Source: Hawksworthiomyces lignivorus
Taxonomy: Eukaryota; Ascomycota; Sordariomycetes; Ophiostomatales; Ophiostomataceae
Assembly (NCBI GenBank): GCA_002917075.1
Contig: NTMA01000016.1
Span: forward strand, 248,001 to 312,000
Reading direction: 5' to 3'
DNA: 64,000 nucleotides
Under the pieces are notes generated by a model. It was given only the letters and a program-made list of their open reading frames with translations, had not been told where the DNA came from and searched no databases. Position 1 is the stretch's first letter. Each line of letters opens with the position of its first letter. Below, one piece after another: positions 1 through 11,066 of the stretch. A program made the position numbers and the translations under genes.

Positions 1-18
1 TGATTTACCACTTCTATG

Positions 19-2239
19 TTATCCCCACACATCTTCAGTGTATCCGCCTCCCATTCTCCAACTGGTCCACCACTCATTACAAGCCGAATCACTCCCAAGA
101 TTAGCGGGCTTATATGCCTGCACTACCTCGCGTAGCGCGACGCATACTTCTCTTCCCATGGAGGCGCGGCCGCAGACAAACACGCGAGCTCCCCGGTCGA
201 TAATAAGCTCCGCAAGGTTTGGATACCGGCGAATAGCATGCTGGACATAGTTCTTGCCTGGAGTTGTTTTCTCACCAGTTCCATCGTGATGCCGAGAAAA
301 TACTGGCACAATTTGGCCGTCTGGAAGAGATCCCATGGCGGCTTCCAACTCTTCACGGTATATGAAATCTTCTTTCGGTGACCGGCATCCAAAAAACAGC
401 AGAGTCTTACCAACAGTCTGTCCCATTCCAGAAACCTTGGCGCGCTCCAACACGAACGCTCGAAAAGGCGCCAGTCCAGTCCCAGCGGCAATCATAATCA
501 TTGGAGTAGTAAAGACGGGCGGTGTGAATGAGGATTTTCGGATGGCCGCGTAGACTTTGGGTTGGCTTTTGGATGCGGTGCTCCGAGTGCACTGCTCGAA
601 CAGATAGCTCGACGTAAGACCTGGTATAGATGTAGAAGGATCACCCGCAAGAGGAGTATTTACCACTAATGCTGTCAAACTAGGGCGTCGCGGAGAAATG
701 GTACTGCTGCTAGAGATAGAGTAGAGGCGGGGGTACGAGGGCGGCAGAGACTCGATGATGAGGGAAATAGGGAGCGACCATGATGCCTCTCCATAGTCAT
801 TTGCGGCTCCTTGTTTTATAGAATACTGTAGTAACCTTGCCAGAGTGACGTGATTTCGGCTGGTGAAGTCAGCGTAGGCATGCTTATTCTTTGCCAATTC
901 TTGAAGGAAATCGCGCGCTGCTGGGAACGGCGCAAATGGTATCAATGCCGAGATAGCGTCGCGGGAAACAGGTGCACCGATCTCGAGATAGCTTGTGAAC
1001 AATGCTTCAATGGTAGTAGGCGATGGTACCGGAATTTTGACTGCGGCATTGAGCTTCTGAACAAGCACGGGTACTTTATGCTTGTCTTCGGATTCCAAGC
1101 CCAGAACCGACAACAAGAGCTTGACTTCGCTAGCTCTGTTGGTAGGCCACAAAGCCAGATAGTCGCCCGTCTTATATCGCAGCTGAGGAAAGTTCGCGAT
1201 ATCCAAGTCGACATGTATGCAATGTCTCGCATCACTAATGGATTCTCCTTGCCGCTGATTGAAAAGCTCCTTCCAGTTGGCAATGGGTAGTTCCGCAATG
1301 GGCGAAAAGTGTCTTCGGCTTTCGGAGTAGGGGTAGATCGGTGTTCCCAGGAAGAGATCGATACTGTCCATTGATTCGTCTTCAATCACCTTGAGCTGTG
1401 GGACATAAATTGGCGTCTGTTCCTTAAGATTAAACATAGATTGTAATTTGCTGAGAAGCAATTCCTTCCACTCCATAAAATGCTCTTCTGTGGCATCCAT
1501 TGCGGCGTCAGCTTTTGATAGCGGCAAGATTGCAACAGCCCCCAGTCTCTCTAATTCTGCTGCTGCCGTAACCGCAACTCTATTGAAATACTGATAATTG
1601 CTGTCACCGAGTCCCAACATGCAGTAATGGAGATTCTTGAATGAAGTGTCGTCTGGCTTTGCAAGTCGAATGTGCTCCATGAAGCTGGCAGAATTATCGC
1701 TGGGGTCACCATCACCAAAGGTAGCCATGATGAATATGGCCAACTTTGATGCAGGAATGAGTGATATTGTTGCAGCATCATAGTCAGAAAGATCTGCGGA
1801 CATGGATTCGACACCAAGCCGAGTTAGAAGTTCACGCTCAAGGCGGGACGCGAAACCTTGTCCTGTTCCTGATTGTGACCCCCAGAATATAACCATATTT
1901 TTTCCCTAGGAATCGAATTATTGTCAATTTAATAATTTCTTAATAGCCTTCTTAAATCACTAAAGACGGACCTACCGTCTCTTCCATGCGCAGGGCAATA
2001 TTGCGTGTTTCCTGTTGCATAGAGCTTTCGCTTCCCCCGTTCTTGAGCTGAGGCTTCTCATACCACTGATAACTCAGCGGATCTGGACGATTCCATGGCT
2101 TAGACAGTAAGATTGAAAATGCGACAACGAAAATAGCCAATGCCAGAGAGTCAAAGTGAGACCGAGGCTGAGCAACCTCAATGAGGCCAGCAAAGAACTC
2201 GCCACCAAGGGGCGGAAACGGAACAGCGCCTTCAATCAT
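19..2239 (-). CDS. NADPH-cytochrome P450 reductase (CPR), two exons
   Basis: This enzyme passes electrons from NADPH through FAD and FMN to microsomal P450s at the ER membrane. Exon 1 is 2239-1976 and exon 2 is 1905-19, with a 70-nt intron (GTAGGT...CCTAG) between them. The model is 716 aa, normal for the family. A hydrophobic anchor (FDSLALAIFVVAFSILLS) lies near residues 29-46. The FMN flavodoxin motif FWGSQSGTGQGFA lies just after the splice, RLYSISSSS (FAD) near 485, and GTGLAPFRAF (NADPH) near 560. The C-terminus YTEDVWG keeps the Trp near the end. Splicing restores the conserved T-G-K-N stretch before the flavodoxin loop. It is divergent to a P450 gene and so may be its dedicated redox partner, an extra copy beside the housekeeping CPR. 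That last point is inference. Confidence 0.93.
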
Positions 2240-3095
2240 CGTATCGACTAGAGGATATCGAAACTTGTGTTGTAAATAGCCTCCTTATTCGATACCATAT
2301 CATATATCAATGATTAAGGCCAGAGTTGAGGAATTGCTAAGATTTAAACTTTTAAAAGTTGTTCAGGCTCCTTCCTAACAAAGCAGCACGCTATTTACTT
2401 CCTAGCGGGTCAGATTTCCGTTTTCAGAGTCATTTTCAGTGAACAAAAAAAAATAAATATCTGTTGTCAATTCATGAGGTCTACTGAACACTCCATAATG
2501 TAATTGTCATGCTTGTCGAACACTCTTGAGAATTTCACGGCTAGGTCATCTCCCATCGGATCTCTGTGAGACTAGCTGATTCCCCCACAGCGGCCCCAGT
2601 GCGGAGTTGCTGGATCCATTTGCACACTCTCTGGTTGATATTGCCAACTCCACTCTAATCACTTGCACCCATCCATTACGTTTGGATGCCATCTTTGTTG
2701 CCATTAACCTCTGCTTGTCTCCGAATAAGGAAATTTTCCTCAGCTTGCAGCGCCAACGTAGCCCACCTACTTAGTAGAAAAACAATGACCCACTCTTGCA
2801 AGAATATGACGGAGTCTCAGGGCGGAAACTCCGGGGAGGAGAAGTATGAGTTAAGAGTAAAGTTTGTCGGAGTCTGATAAATTCCATGTGCTACCTAAAA
2901 TCACTCGCGGAGTGTAAGAGCTGGAAGATAAATAATATGTGCATTTAAACACTAAGACAAGACGCTTTGGAGCCCGCGTCGAAAGATAATCATTTGTGGT
3001 TTCAGACTACCTCATGATACTTTACTCTCTATTTACATCCATCTGAGAACATATTCAGGATCTGCGCATACATTTCTCGCGGCAAAACATTCATC
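2240..3095. promoter_or_regulatory. Shared divergent intergenic region of the CPR and P450 genes
   Basis: These 856 bp separate the two start codons and must hold both promoters. I found no gene. A short open frame at 2686-2877 resembles nothing I know. The stretch before the P450 start is pyrimidine-rich. Co-regulation is inferred from the head-to-head layout only. Confidence 0.5.
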
Positions 3096-4747
3096 ATGTA
3101 TTCTATTGTTTTGCCAATAGCAGTGCTAACTGCAACGGTACTTTACTTTATCGTCTGGCCCGTGATGGTGTATTTCCAGGATAAGAAGGGATTTCGCAAG
3201 TATCCTAATATGAACTGGATTGCAGGGATATCAGATTGGGGGTTTATGTGGGAGGCTCACAAGGGATTTCGTTCGCGGAGATTGTATGAGATGCACCGAC
3301 AGCATCCCATTATCCGAATAGGACCTAATTCCTTGTCCTTTGCCGGCGGCGATGCCATCAAGGTAAGATATTGCATTTTGTGTCTTTTGAACGAATCACT
3401 TAGACTGACTTAGACAAACAGGACATGTACGGTCATGGAACACCCTGCACTAAGGATACATTCTACTCTGTCTTGGCGGGTACGCATTACCACTTGGCAG
3501 ATGTTGTGGATAAACCAGAGCATGCTCGCAAGCGCAAGGTGTTAGCCGCAGCATATGCACTGAAGAATCTCGAGGACTGGGAGTTTAAGGTGGCGGACAA
3601 GACGGTGCGGTTTCTACGTGCAGCAGATAGAGCCTGCACGTCACCTCTGCCTGCGAGCCAGACATGCCCTGACCCCGCTGACCTTTCATTTGACTACCGG
3701 GCTTTTACAAACTTCTTCACTCTTGATGCCATCGCCGACATTGGATTATCAGAGCGCCTTGGGTTCTTAGATGCTGGAGATGACGAATGCGACGCCGAAG
3801 ACCGCAAGGACGGGTCCATACGCCGGGTCAAATACCGCGAGGCTTTATATGCAACAGCTCGCGCACAGTCTCAACTGGTCTGGGCATACGACTGGTACAA
3901 AGTTAATGTCTGGCTGTCGAAGCTGATTTGCCCAGGGTATTTTGGAAAGTTGTGGAAATTGAACAAAAACTGGGACGACATAGTGTATCACCGGGCTACA
4001 AAGCGGCTGGCGCGCTTCGAGAAAGGCGAGAAGCTCAACGACTTTTTCCAGGTTCTGCTTGAAGACCAGCGATCAGGTCAGCCACACAACCTGGAATGGG
4101 GCGAGCTTGTTGCTGAGACGAGCATCATGATGAACGCAGGATCCGACACGACCGCGCTTGCAATGGCAAATGTCATGTATCTTTTGCTGAAAAACCCTGG
4201 TGTCATGCAAAAGCTTCGCGCGGAGGTGGACACTGCTCTCTCACAAGACGATGTGGTGGCTCCATACCAGAAAGTTAAATACCTTCCTTACTTGCGTGCC
4301 GTCTTGGACGAAGCTCTGCGCATCATCCCTCCAACCACGTTTGGCCTTCCCCGTCGCACGCCAGCGGAGGGTATGGCCATCGCTAATGAATTTGTGCCTG
4401 GCAACACTAGTGTCAGTATTTCGGCGTACGTCGCACATCGCGACGAGTCGGTTTTTCCAGAACCTGAAATATTTCGTCCTGAGCGCTGGCTGGAACAAGA
4501 CGCCAAGTCACTGCAAAGTGGGTTCATTTCCTTCAGCACGGGCGCCCGCGGATGCATCGGCCGTAACATCTCATATCTGGAGCAGTCAGTATTATTGGCC
4601 TCAGTTGTGCATCGGTATGAGCTGGCGCTGAGCTCGCCTGAGTGGGAGCCTGAGCGGGTTGAAGGTACCACGTTCCAGATGCTAGAGATGCCAGTGAAGA
4701 TTTGGAAGAGAGAGTCGTCAGCGCCGAGTATTCCAGAGAACCCTTGA
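3096..4747 (+). CDS. Cytochrome P450 monooxygenase (benzoate 4-hydroxylase-like)
   Basis: This is a haem monooxygenase anchored in the ER. The exons are 3096-3362 and 3422-4747, with a 59-nt intron, giving 530 aa. An N-terminal membrane helix covers about residues 3-25. The oxygen-binding I-helix motif AGSDTTAL is near 327, the K-helix ExxR (EALR) near 387, and the haem loop FSTGARGCIGR has its Cys near 467. The segments RIGPNSLSF, HYHLADVVDKPEHARKRK and SAYVAHRD are typical of fungal P450s often annotated as benzoate 4-monooxygenase-like or as tailoring P450s of secondary metabolism. I cannot fix the CYP family or the substrate. Its neighbours are a CPR (divergent), a Zn2Cys6 regulator (convergent, 238 bp away) and an MFS transporter, so an oxidative catabolic or small biosynthetic unit is plausible. 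Confidence 0.9.
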
Positions 4748-4985
4748 AATCCCAAAGAAATCCTGACTCTCGCAGAGGAAAAGCCAAAGTTATGAAATTG
4801 GAAGTTTTAATTGAATTGTACTCGCACTGAATATGTACTCACATCGTTAGACCAATGCATTATCAAGATTGAACACTAGACGCGGCCACAAAAAGCTATG
4901 TAGTTAAAAACAAAATCACTTAAGAATAGCTTGAGTACAGTGGAAGAAGCAAGGTGCAGCGATAACCAATCGCAACTGACCTAGA

Positions 4986-7917
4986 TTATCTTGCCTTGGC
5001 TTCTTTAACCCATCCCCATGCCACAGACAGTTGCTCCTTAGCCGTGACCACTGTCCACGGACACACCGCCTCTGTCTGCTCCAAAAATCCCAAGATCTTC
5101 TCCTGCTCTAACCGAGATTCAAAGCGCTCTCCAGCCACTGCTATGCCCATGCAAGCGGATACATAATTAGGGTAACACTCTTCGCCGTTGCTCAGCGCAA
5201 TGCCCACCAAGATCCGTACCTCTTCTCGTATCAACCGCCCTTGCTCCTTGGAAAACACTGCCCGGTTGGGTCCGACGCGCGGTGCGCGCGGGTCAAATGC
5301 CAGAAGAAGGATGCGTGCCAGGTGGTAATGCATCATCCCCGTACAAACGGCGTCAGAGATGTACCATATCTCGGGAAAAAAACCGTCTGGGTTGCGCTTG
5401 TAGTTTTTTCTCCGGAAGCTCACAGCCCAGTCCATTCCAGTACGCTTCCCTAATGGAGCGCTTACCGAATGTTCTCCACCAAGTTCGGATTCGTCCGCAA
5501 GTGGATCATGGTAATACATCGGATAGAAGCTCAGTGGCTTTTTCTCGAACCACTGCCGTGCATAGTCAATGAGGTCATCGTATCGAGAGTACATCGAATC
5601 CGTGGACATCGAGCAGATACCAGTTACAGCCACCTCTTGGCTGCTGTTAATATCTGAAGCGCCAACATTTCCACCAACTTTGTCACCAGACTCGCCGCCG
5701 AAACAGAACTGTAGAACATCTGCCAGCAGAAATACCGCCCGATTGGACCAGTCCGGGTCATCCACCGGCTCAGAATCCAATGACATATCTATAACAAGAG
5801 GACTGAATGAGGGACTGATAGGCCGTTGCGAAACAAACGACGTGTAAATCTCCTCGCGTACAGCCACCAAATATGATGCTCGCCTCAAGCCGGTAAACAT
5901 GGGGGTTCTGTCAAAACTATCCTCAAGTCTGGTCAGGTTGTGCAGGGCCACGGTGGCCTTGGCGAACAGGCTGTTGCCGAGAAGATGCGTATTACGAGTG
6001 CTGCCAGCAAGAGGAACTAGCGACGAAAAGCTGTCAGTAAATATGTGCAAGAATGAAGGTAAATGGCTCACATACTCTCAGCCTCTTCTACATTGCGCAG
6101 TATTACAGTGGCTGCAAACAAATTCTCGTCCATTAAAGCCGACTCATGTATCATCATCGGTCTCAGGGCAGCCAAGCTCCTCTGATAGTAGACATCAGCC
6201 ACAGCAGGATCCATGTCAGCATTTGTCCGGCTTAGTTGGCGTGCACTGAGTGCAAAGATGGCATTCAGAAGTGGAGCGTATGAGAGTGCGCGGCAGGGTA
6301 CGACGAGAGAAAAGTGACGCAGCAAGTCGCATAAGTCAAAAGCGCGGGAAGCACAGTCAACGTAATAACGGAACAGAAAAGCCTCCATGTCGTTCCGCAG
6401 GGGCCATCCAGACACTGGGGAGCGTTCCGTGATGACAGATGGTATTAAAATGTCAGTGTCTCCAGCGTCAGCAACTGCATCTCGAGGACTATCACCGCCG
6501 CTGCCTCCACGGCTGGGCCCTTGCCATCTCAAGGCCGCCAAGGCTGAAGCTGCAGCAGACTCTTGTTGCTCATCGTCTGATGGAACCAAGTCATCCAAAG
6601 GCAAATTGAAAGCGAGGATTGGGCTCAGCGATGACGATGATAACTCAGAAGACGCTCCGTTTTCCACATTTACTACATTTGCGTCTTCGGGACACAAAGT
6701 GCTAGTCGAGGTGCTTGTCGTCTGTTGCCCTTGTACTAACGACAGACTACCACAAGCGTCGGCCGTGGAGCCAATCTCACTTGGTCTCCTGTTGTCCTGC
6801 CACATGGACACATTGGAAATATTGACAGAATCAGGTATGCTGGAAATATTTGAACCAGTGGACGGGCTCCAAGGAAATGGGGCCTCAACGACGGAAGATC
6901 CATGGGCATTATTCAGCGTGGCATCAGGGGAGCTTGGGGGTATGTCGAAGGAGGCGGATGCGATAGAAGATGTTGCAATAGTAGCGGCCATTGGTTCCAC
7001 CTCATTCTGTTGCTGGGATGCTCGTCTAGGGGGCTGTCGCTCCAAGCCGTCAATAGAAGGGAGACATGAGTCGTCTTCTTCTCCGCGGTCGCCCGAGGCG
7101 TGATCGCCACCCTCTAGTAACCCATCATCGGACCCATTATCGTAGAGTGAGTAAATTTCTCTATTCTCACTTACGAATGTCAGGGGGTGGTTGGTACGAC
7201 ACCAAGGTTGTTTGCGGTCGAAGCTAGACTGGGATGTTTTCGCGACGTTTTGTGATATGCTTTTTGTATCATGTGTCAGCAATTCCTGGGCTTTCTTCGT
7301 TCTGCCTCATTGCCATCAACTGCTTGAAAGGGGTTAAAATTGCCGAATGGAATAGACACATACGATGGGTTCCAGCCGTGCCGGAATTGAATTAATAAAG
7401 ACCTGACACAGGTTCTTCCATCTGCCTTGCACGGAGAGCACGATGGCTCCTGTTCGTCGCCTAGCGTTGTAGGGAAGAAGTCAGCAAGCCATAATTTTTG
7501 TAAGATGCCTGTTTTTTTTCCAAGTCGAGACACTTCGTAATTTTTCCGCGTGTTTCCCCACGGCCACGTATATTTAGACTCATATCTTCCCACCAATAAT
7601 TAGGCTCACATTTGAGATGCCTGCCATAGTCGTGGAACAGTCAGCTCACGACCTAAATTCAAAAGCACGAGACTCGGCATAGCCTCGGAGAGTTGGGCTG
7701 CATGTGGCCTCGCACAGCACGGGGGTTCGGAATGTCTGAGCGGGAAGAAGTAATACCTCAATCTGCAGCGCTGCAAAAGTCAACACGCCGAAGGGACGCT
7801 GGTAATAAAGTGAATGGAAATGATGAGAAATACCTGGCAGCCGGTTCTGATACGCCTTGGCCGGCCCGGGTCGCCCGGCTTCCTAGAGGCTTTAACGCCA
7901 GACCGAGAATCAGCCAT
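4986..7917 (-). CDS. ARCA-like Zn2Cys6 transcription factor with 14-nt and 11-nt microexons
   Basis: This is a nuclear DNA-binding regulator. My six-exon model is 7917-7834, 7770-7757 (14 nt), 7620-7610 (11 nt), 7460-7364, 7301-6076 and 6016-4986, giving 820 aa with the frame closed. The zinc cluster is assembled only after splicing: Cys at 27, 30, 37, 44, 47 and 54, which is C-x2-C-x6-C-x6-C-x2-C-x6-C. Exon 1 gives RTGC and exon 2 RCRL. Exon 3 gives HLK plus one base of the third Cys. Exon 4 gives EPSCSPCKADGRTC and then the basic FRHGWNPS linker. The middle is low-complexity, rich in Ser, Asp and Glu. The C-terminal half has the fungal-TF region (FALSARQLSR, then the HLLGNSLFAKA segment after the last intron). 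It probably regulates the adjacent P450, CPR or transporter genes. The family is clear; the microexons are a hand model. Confidence 0.85.
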
Positions 7918-8652
7918 GATACCGTTGGTATAGAGAGCTTAAAAAGGCATCTAGCTAGTATTCAACCGCTATGGTGACGTATGTTTCCGTGCTGGCGTAA
8001 CACTGTCGTTTTGCAAGTAGGCACATGCAAATACGCAGAACGTAAGTTCAACCGTGCCACTACCAAAAAATGTCTTGCCCAAATATGAAAAAATTGGCAA
8101 CTTGGTCCTGGGGGGGCCCGCAACTTATACATGAGATAAAGCACTTGGTACGCCCCCCAGACAGCAAGTCTTGCCGCTAATTAGAACAGGGGAATGCGGG
8201 GAATTGCGGGGGAAGCAAAACTAAGAGGGTCAGTTCAGAAGGTGAAGTCGTGCTTTCGTGGGGTCTGGTAGAGATAGCTGTCATCGACGACCCACAAATC
8301 GGATGGCTTTTCCCAAGGTGGCATGAAGACTAAGCACTAGAAGTGGAAATCGCCTTCCGGTGAACTCTCCTAGCAGCCGTCACTCACCCTGGCGTCCCCC
8401 AGGTGCTAATATCGGGTCCCGCTCCCTGTTAACCTGAAATGCACTGGTGGCCTTGCTATACCATATTGGCCGTATCGCTGCTAACCAAAGCAGTATAAAT
8501 GCTGTGATTGTCCACCTCAAATTTCACATCGTCTGCTTATCAACCAGTTACCAGACTGTTCCCTCACCCTTATTTCACATCATCAACTTTATTTCGTCCT
8601 CCACTAAGCTCGTCATTATATCTGCGCATATTCCATAGAAGCGCGCATCACA
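7918..8652. promoter_or_regulatory. Intergenic region between the TF and transporter starts, with a TATA-like site
   Basis: The regulator and the transporter are divergent, so this 735-bp stretch carries both promoters. A TATAAA lies at 8494-8499, about 155 bp before the transporter ATG, followed by a CT-rich leader. No gene is seen. Confidence 0.4.
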
Positions 8653-10460
8653 ATGGCATCTCAGGAAGTAGAAAACAAGAATACCTCTAACGTCGGCGAA
8701 CATGTGGAGGTCGCTAGCGCCAAATTCAAAAATCACCTCATAGAGACGGACCTGGATGCTCTGGATAGCATCGAGCGTACACCTACGAGCAAGTTTACAT
8801 GGCTTGTCTCGATGACCGCAGGTGAGTCCCGTGCCAACAGCTCATGTGCTTCCAAGCCTGATACTCCAGTGCAGCTAACCACCTTTATGAACAGCCCTCG
8901 GGGGGTTTCTTTTTGGATACGACACAGGCATTATTGCCGCTGTATTAGTATACATTGGCCCGGATCTGGACCACAAGCTCTTGTCATCATCTGAAAAGGA
9001 GCTCATTACCTCCATCACCAGCGGTGCCGCTTTTTTCGGGGCCATCCTTGCTGGGCTGACAGCCGACAAGTTCGGTCGTAAGCCGCCCATATATCTTGGC
9101 TGTGTCCTGTTTGTCATTGGTGCTGCAATTCAGGCGTCGTCCTTCTCTGTTGCCCAGATGACTGTCGGGCGTCTCGTCGTCGGCTTCGGCGTAGGTAGCG
9201 CGGCCATGATCGTCCCCATGTACATCGCCGAGATCTCGCCAGCAAGGTATCGTGGGCGCATGATCGGTCTGGACAACTCGAGCATCACCGGCGGTCAGCT
9301 TATCAGCTATGGAATTGGAGCAGCTTTTGCCAAGGTTCCAGGTGGTTGGCGCTACATGGTTGGTGGTGGCGCCATACCGGCGATTGTGCTGGCCGCCCTC
9401 CTCACATTCTGCCCCGAGTCGCCCCGGCAGCTCATCTACAAGAACCGACGAGATGAGGCTGCTCGTGTCATCAAGCGCATCTTCCCACAGTCCACTGACG
9501 CCCAAGTCGAAGAAAAAATTCAACATATCACATTTTTTGTCGAAGAGGCCAGAACTTTGACCGAGGGCAAGTCACTGTGGTGGAACCTCAAGCAACTGTA
9601 CATCATACCCGCCAATTTCCGTGCCCTGATAGCTGCATGTGGACTCATGGCCATCAGTCAGCTGTCTGGATTTAATTCTTTAATGTACTACTCTCCCACG
9701 CTCTTCGCACTCGTGGGTTTCACCAATTCAGTTGCTGTTGGCACCGTCATTGCAGGAACCAATTTCATCTTCACCATTGTCAATCTTATGATTATTGACC
9801 GCGTTGGCCGCCGCCGCATCCTTCTCATCACCCTACCTTTGATGACCATTTTCCTTGTTGTCGCTGCGATCATGTTCCACTGGATTCCAATTAACCTTAG
9901 AACTATGGACCTGGCACCTGGTACGACGGTTGGACCGACGGAAATAGTCGTCCTTATCTGCATGATCGTCTTCGTTGCAGCCTACAGGTAACCTTCTTCC
10001 TTGTCTTCACAACACCTCTCCTCACCCCCTTTTTTTTTTTTGTGTGTGTGTGTGTGTGTTCGTGTTTTAAGTCACACGTTTTATATTTTTTAATGCCGTA
10101 TTTGTCTTTCTGCTCGATGTACTAATGGTGAGCAGTTCTGGGTGTGGTAACACAGCTTGGCTCTCGTCCGAGTTCTTTCCTATGGAGGTTCGCGCGATGT
10201 CGACAATGATGCTGACAATGACCTGCTGGGCCAGTAATGTCATTGTGTCCTCCACCTTCCTGACACAGATGCAAAACACGACACCTTCCGGTGCCTTCGG
10301 ATTCTATGGGGCGATATGCTTTTTTGGATGGATATGCGTTTATTTCTGCTACCCTGAGGTGAAGGGTATGACCTTGGAAGATATCACCGAGGTCTTTAGT
10401 CATGGTTTTGGTGTAAAGCACGCCCGCGAAATACAGAGAGCACGAAAGTATCATCAGTAG
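8653..10460 (+). CDS. MFS sugar/myo-inositol-type transporter
   Basis: This is a plasma-membrane permease with 12 expected helices. The exons are 8653-8821, 8895-9987 and 10136-10460, with introns of 73 and 148 nt, giving 528 aa with the frame closed. Sugar-porter signatures are present: FLFGYDTGIIAA in helix 1, DKFGRKPP in the loop between helices 2 and 3, PMYIAEISPARYRGR before helix 5, PESPR in the central loop, DRVGRRR between helices 8 and 9, and PEVKGMTLEDI at the C-terminal end. The GYDTGII start and the overall layout favour the inositol-transporter branch, but the substrate cannot be read from sequence. It is divergent to the ARCA-like regulator and near the P450/CPR pair, so it may import a substrate of that unit. 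The second intron carries a poly-T/TG microsatellite. Confidence 0.9.
10030..10060 (+). repeat. Poly-T plus (TG)n microsatellite inside the transporter intron
   Basis: A run of T is followed by about nine TG dinucleotides within intron 2 of the MFS gene. It is a pyrimidine/purine microsatellite and probably length-variable. Confidence 0.9.
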
Positions 10461-11066
10461 GTAGAAATAAGTTTATAAATTATAAACTAATACAGTGAAA
10501 ATAAAAACCAAAAAGAAGTCAGCATTATTGCGAGAGCTCTCAAAATCAAAGAGGAAACAAGGAATCCAAAAAAAAAAAAAAAAGTTGTGAAAGCAGCTGA
10601 GAGCGGAGCTAATCAGCATCCTAACTTTGTGACCCTGTAGTCCCTAATTGGGATCGCCATCAAACTGCAGCGGCCACATCAGTTTTAAATCACCAAAATA
10701 AGTCCTAAATACATGCTGTAGAATGACAACCTACAGACCTATAGGTGATGCCATCAGACATATACGTGTGACAGATTTGTGCTAATTTAATAAAAGTCAA
10801 ATAGTTCAAACATCATGAGGCTTTAGAAGAGTGTTGGCTGAAAACGATTGATCATTTTCCCCATGCGGTAAGTAGCGGGGTGGTATGGCACCAATTTCAA
10901 TGGAAAGTTAAATCTAATTGTAGAAGCACAGCCTTACCCCCCGCACCACGCGCGATAAATAATCTTTACAGCATGTTCTTAATCTAACCTTTGCTCAACA
11001 CATATTTACATTAGGTGTTCTTTGATTTGATTGCCTCTCGGTTAATTAATAGGATATCCCCATAAC
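10461..11066. other. Intergenic, no gene seen
   Basis: This AT-rich sequence holds the 3' flank of the transporter and the promoter side of the HET gene. An A15-type run lies near 10570. Nothing else is recognisable. Confidence 0.6.
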
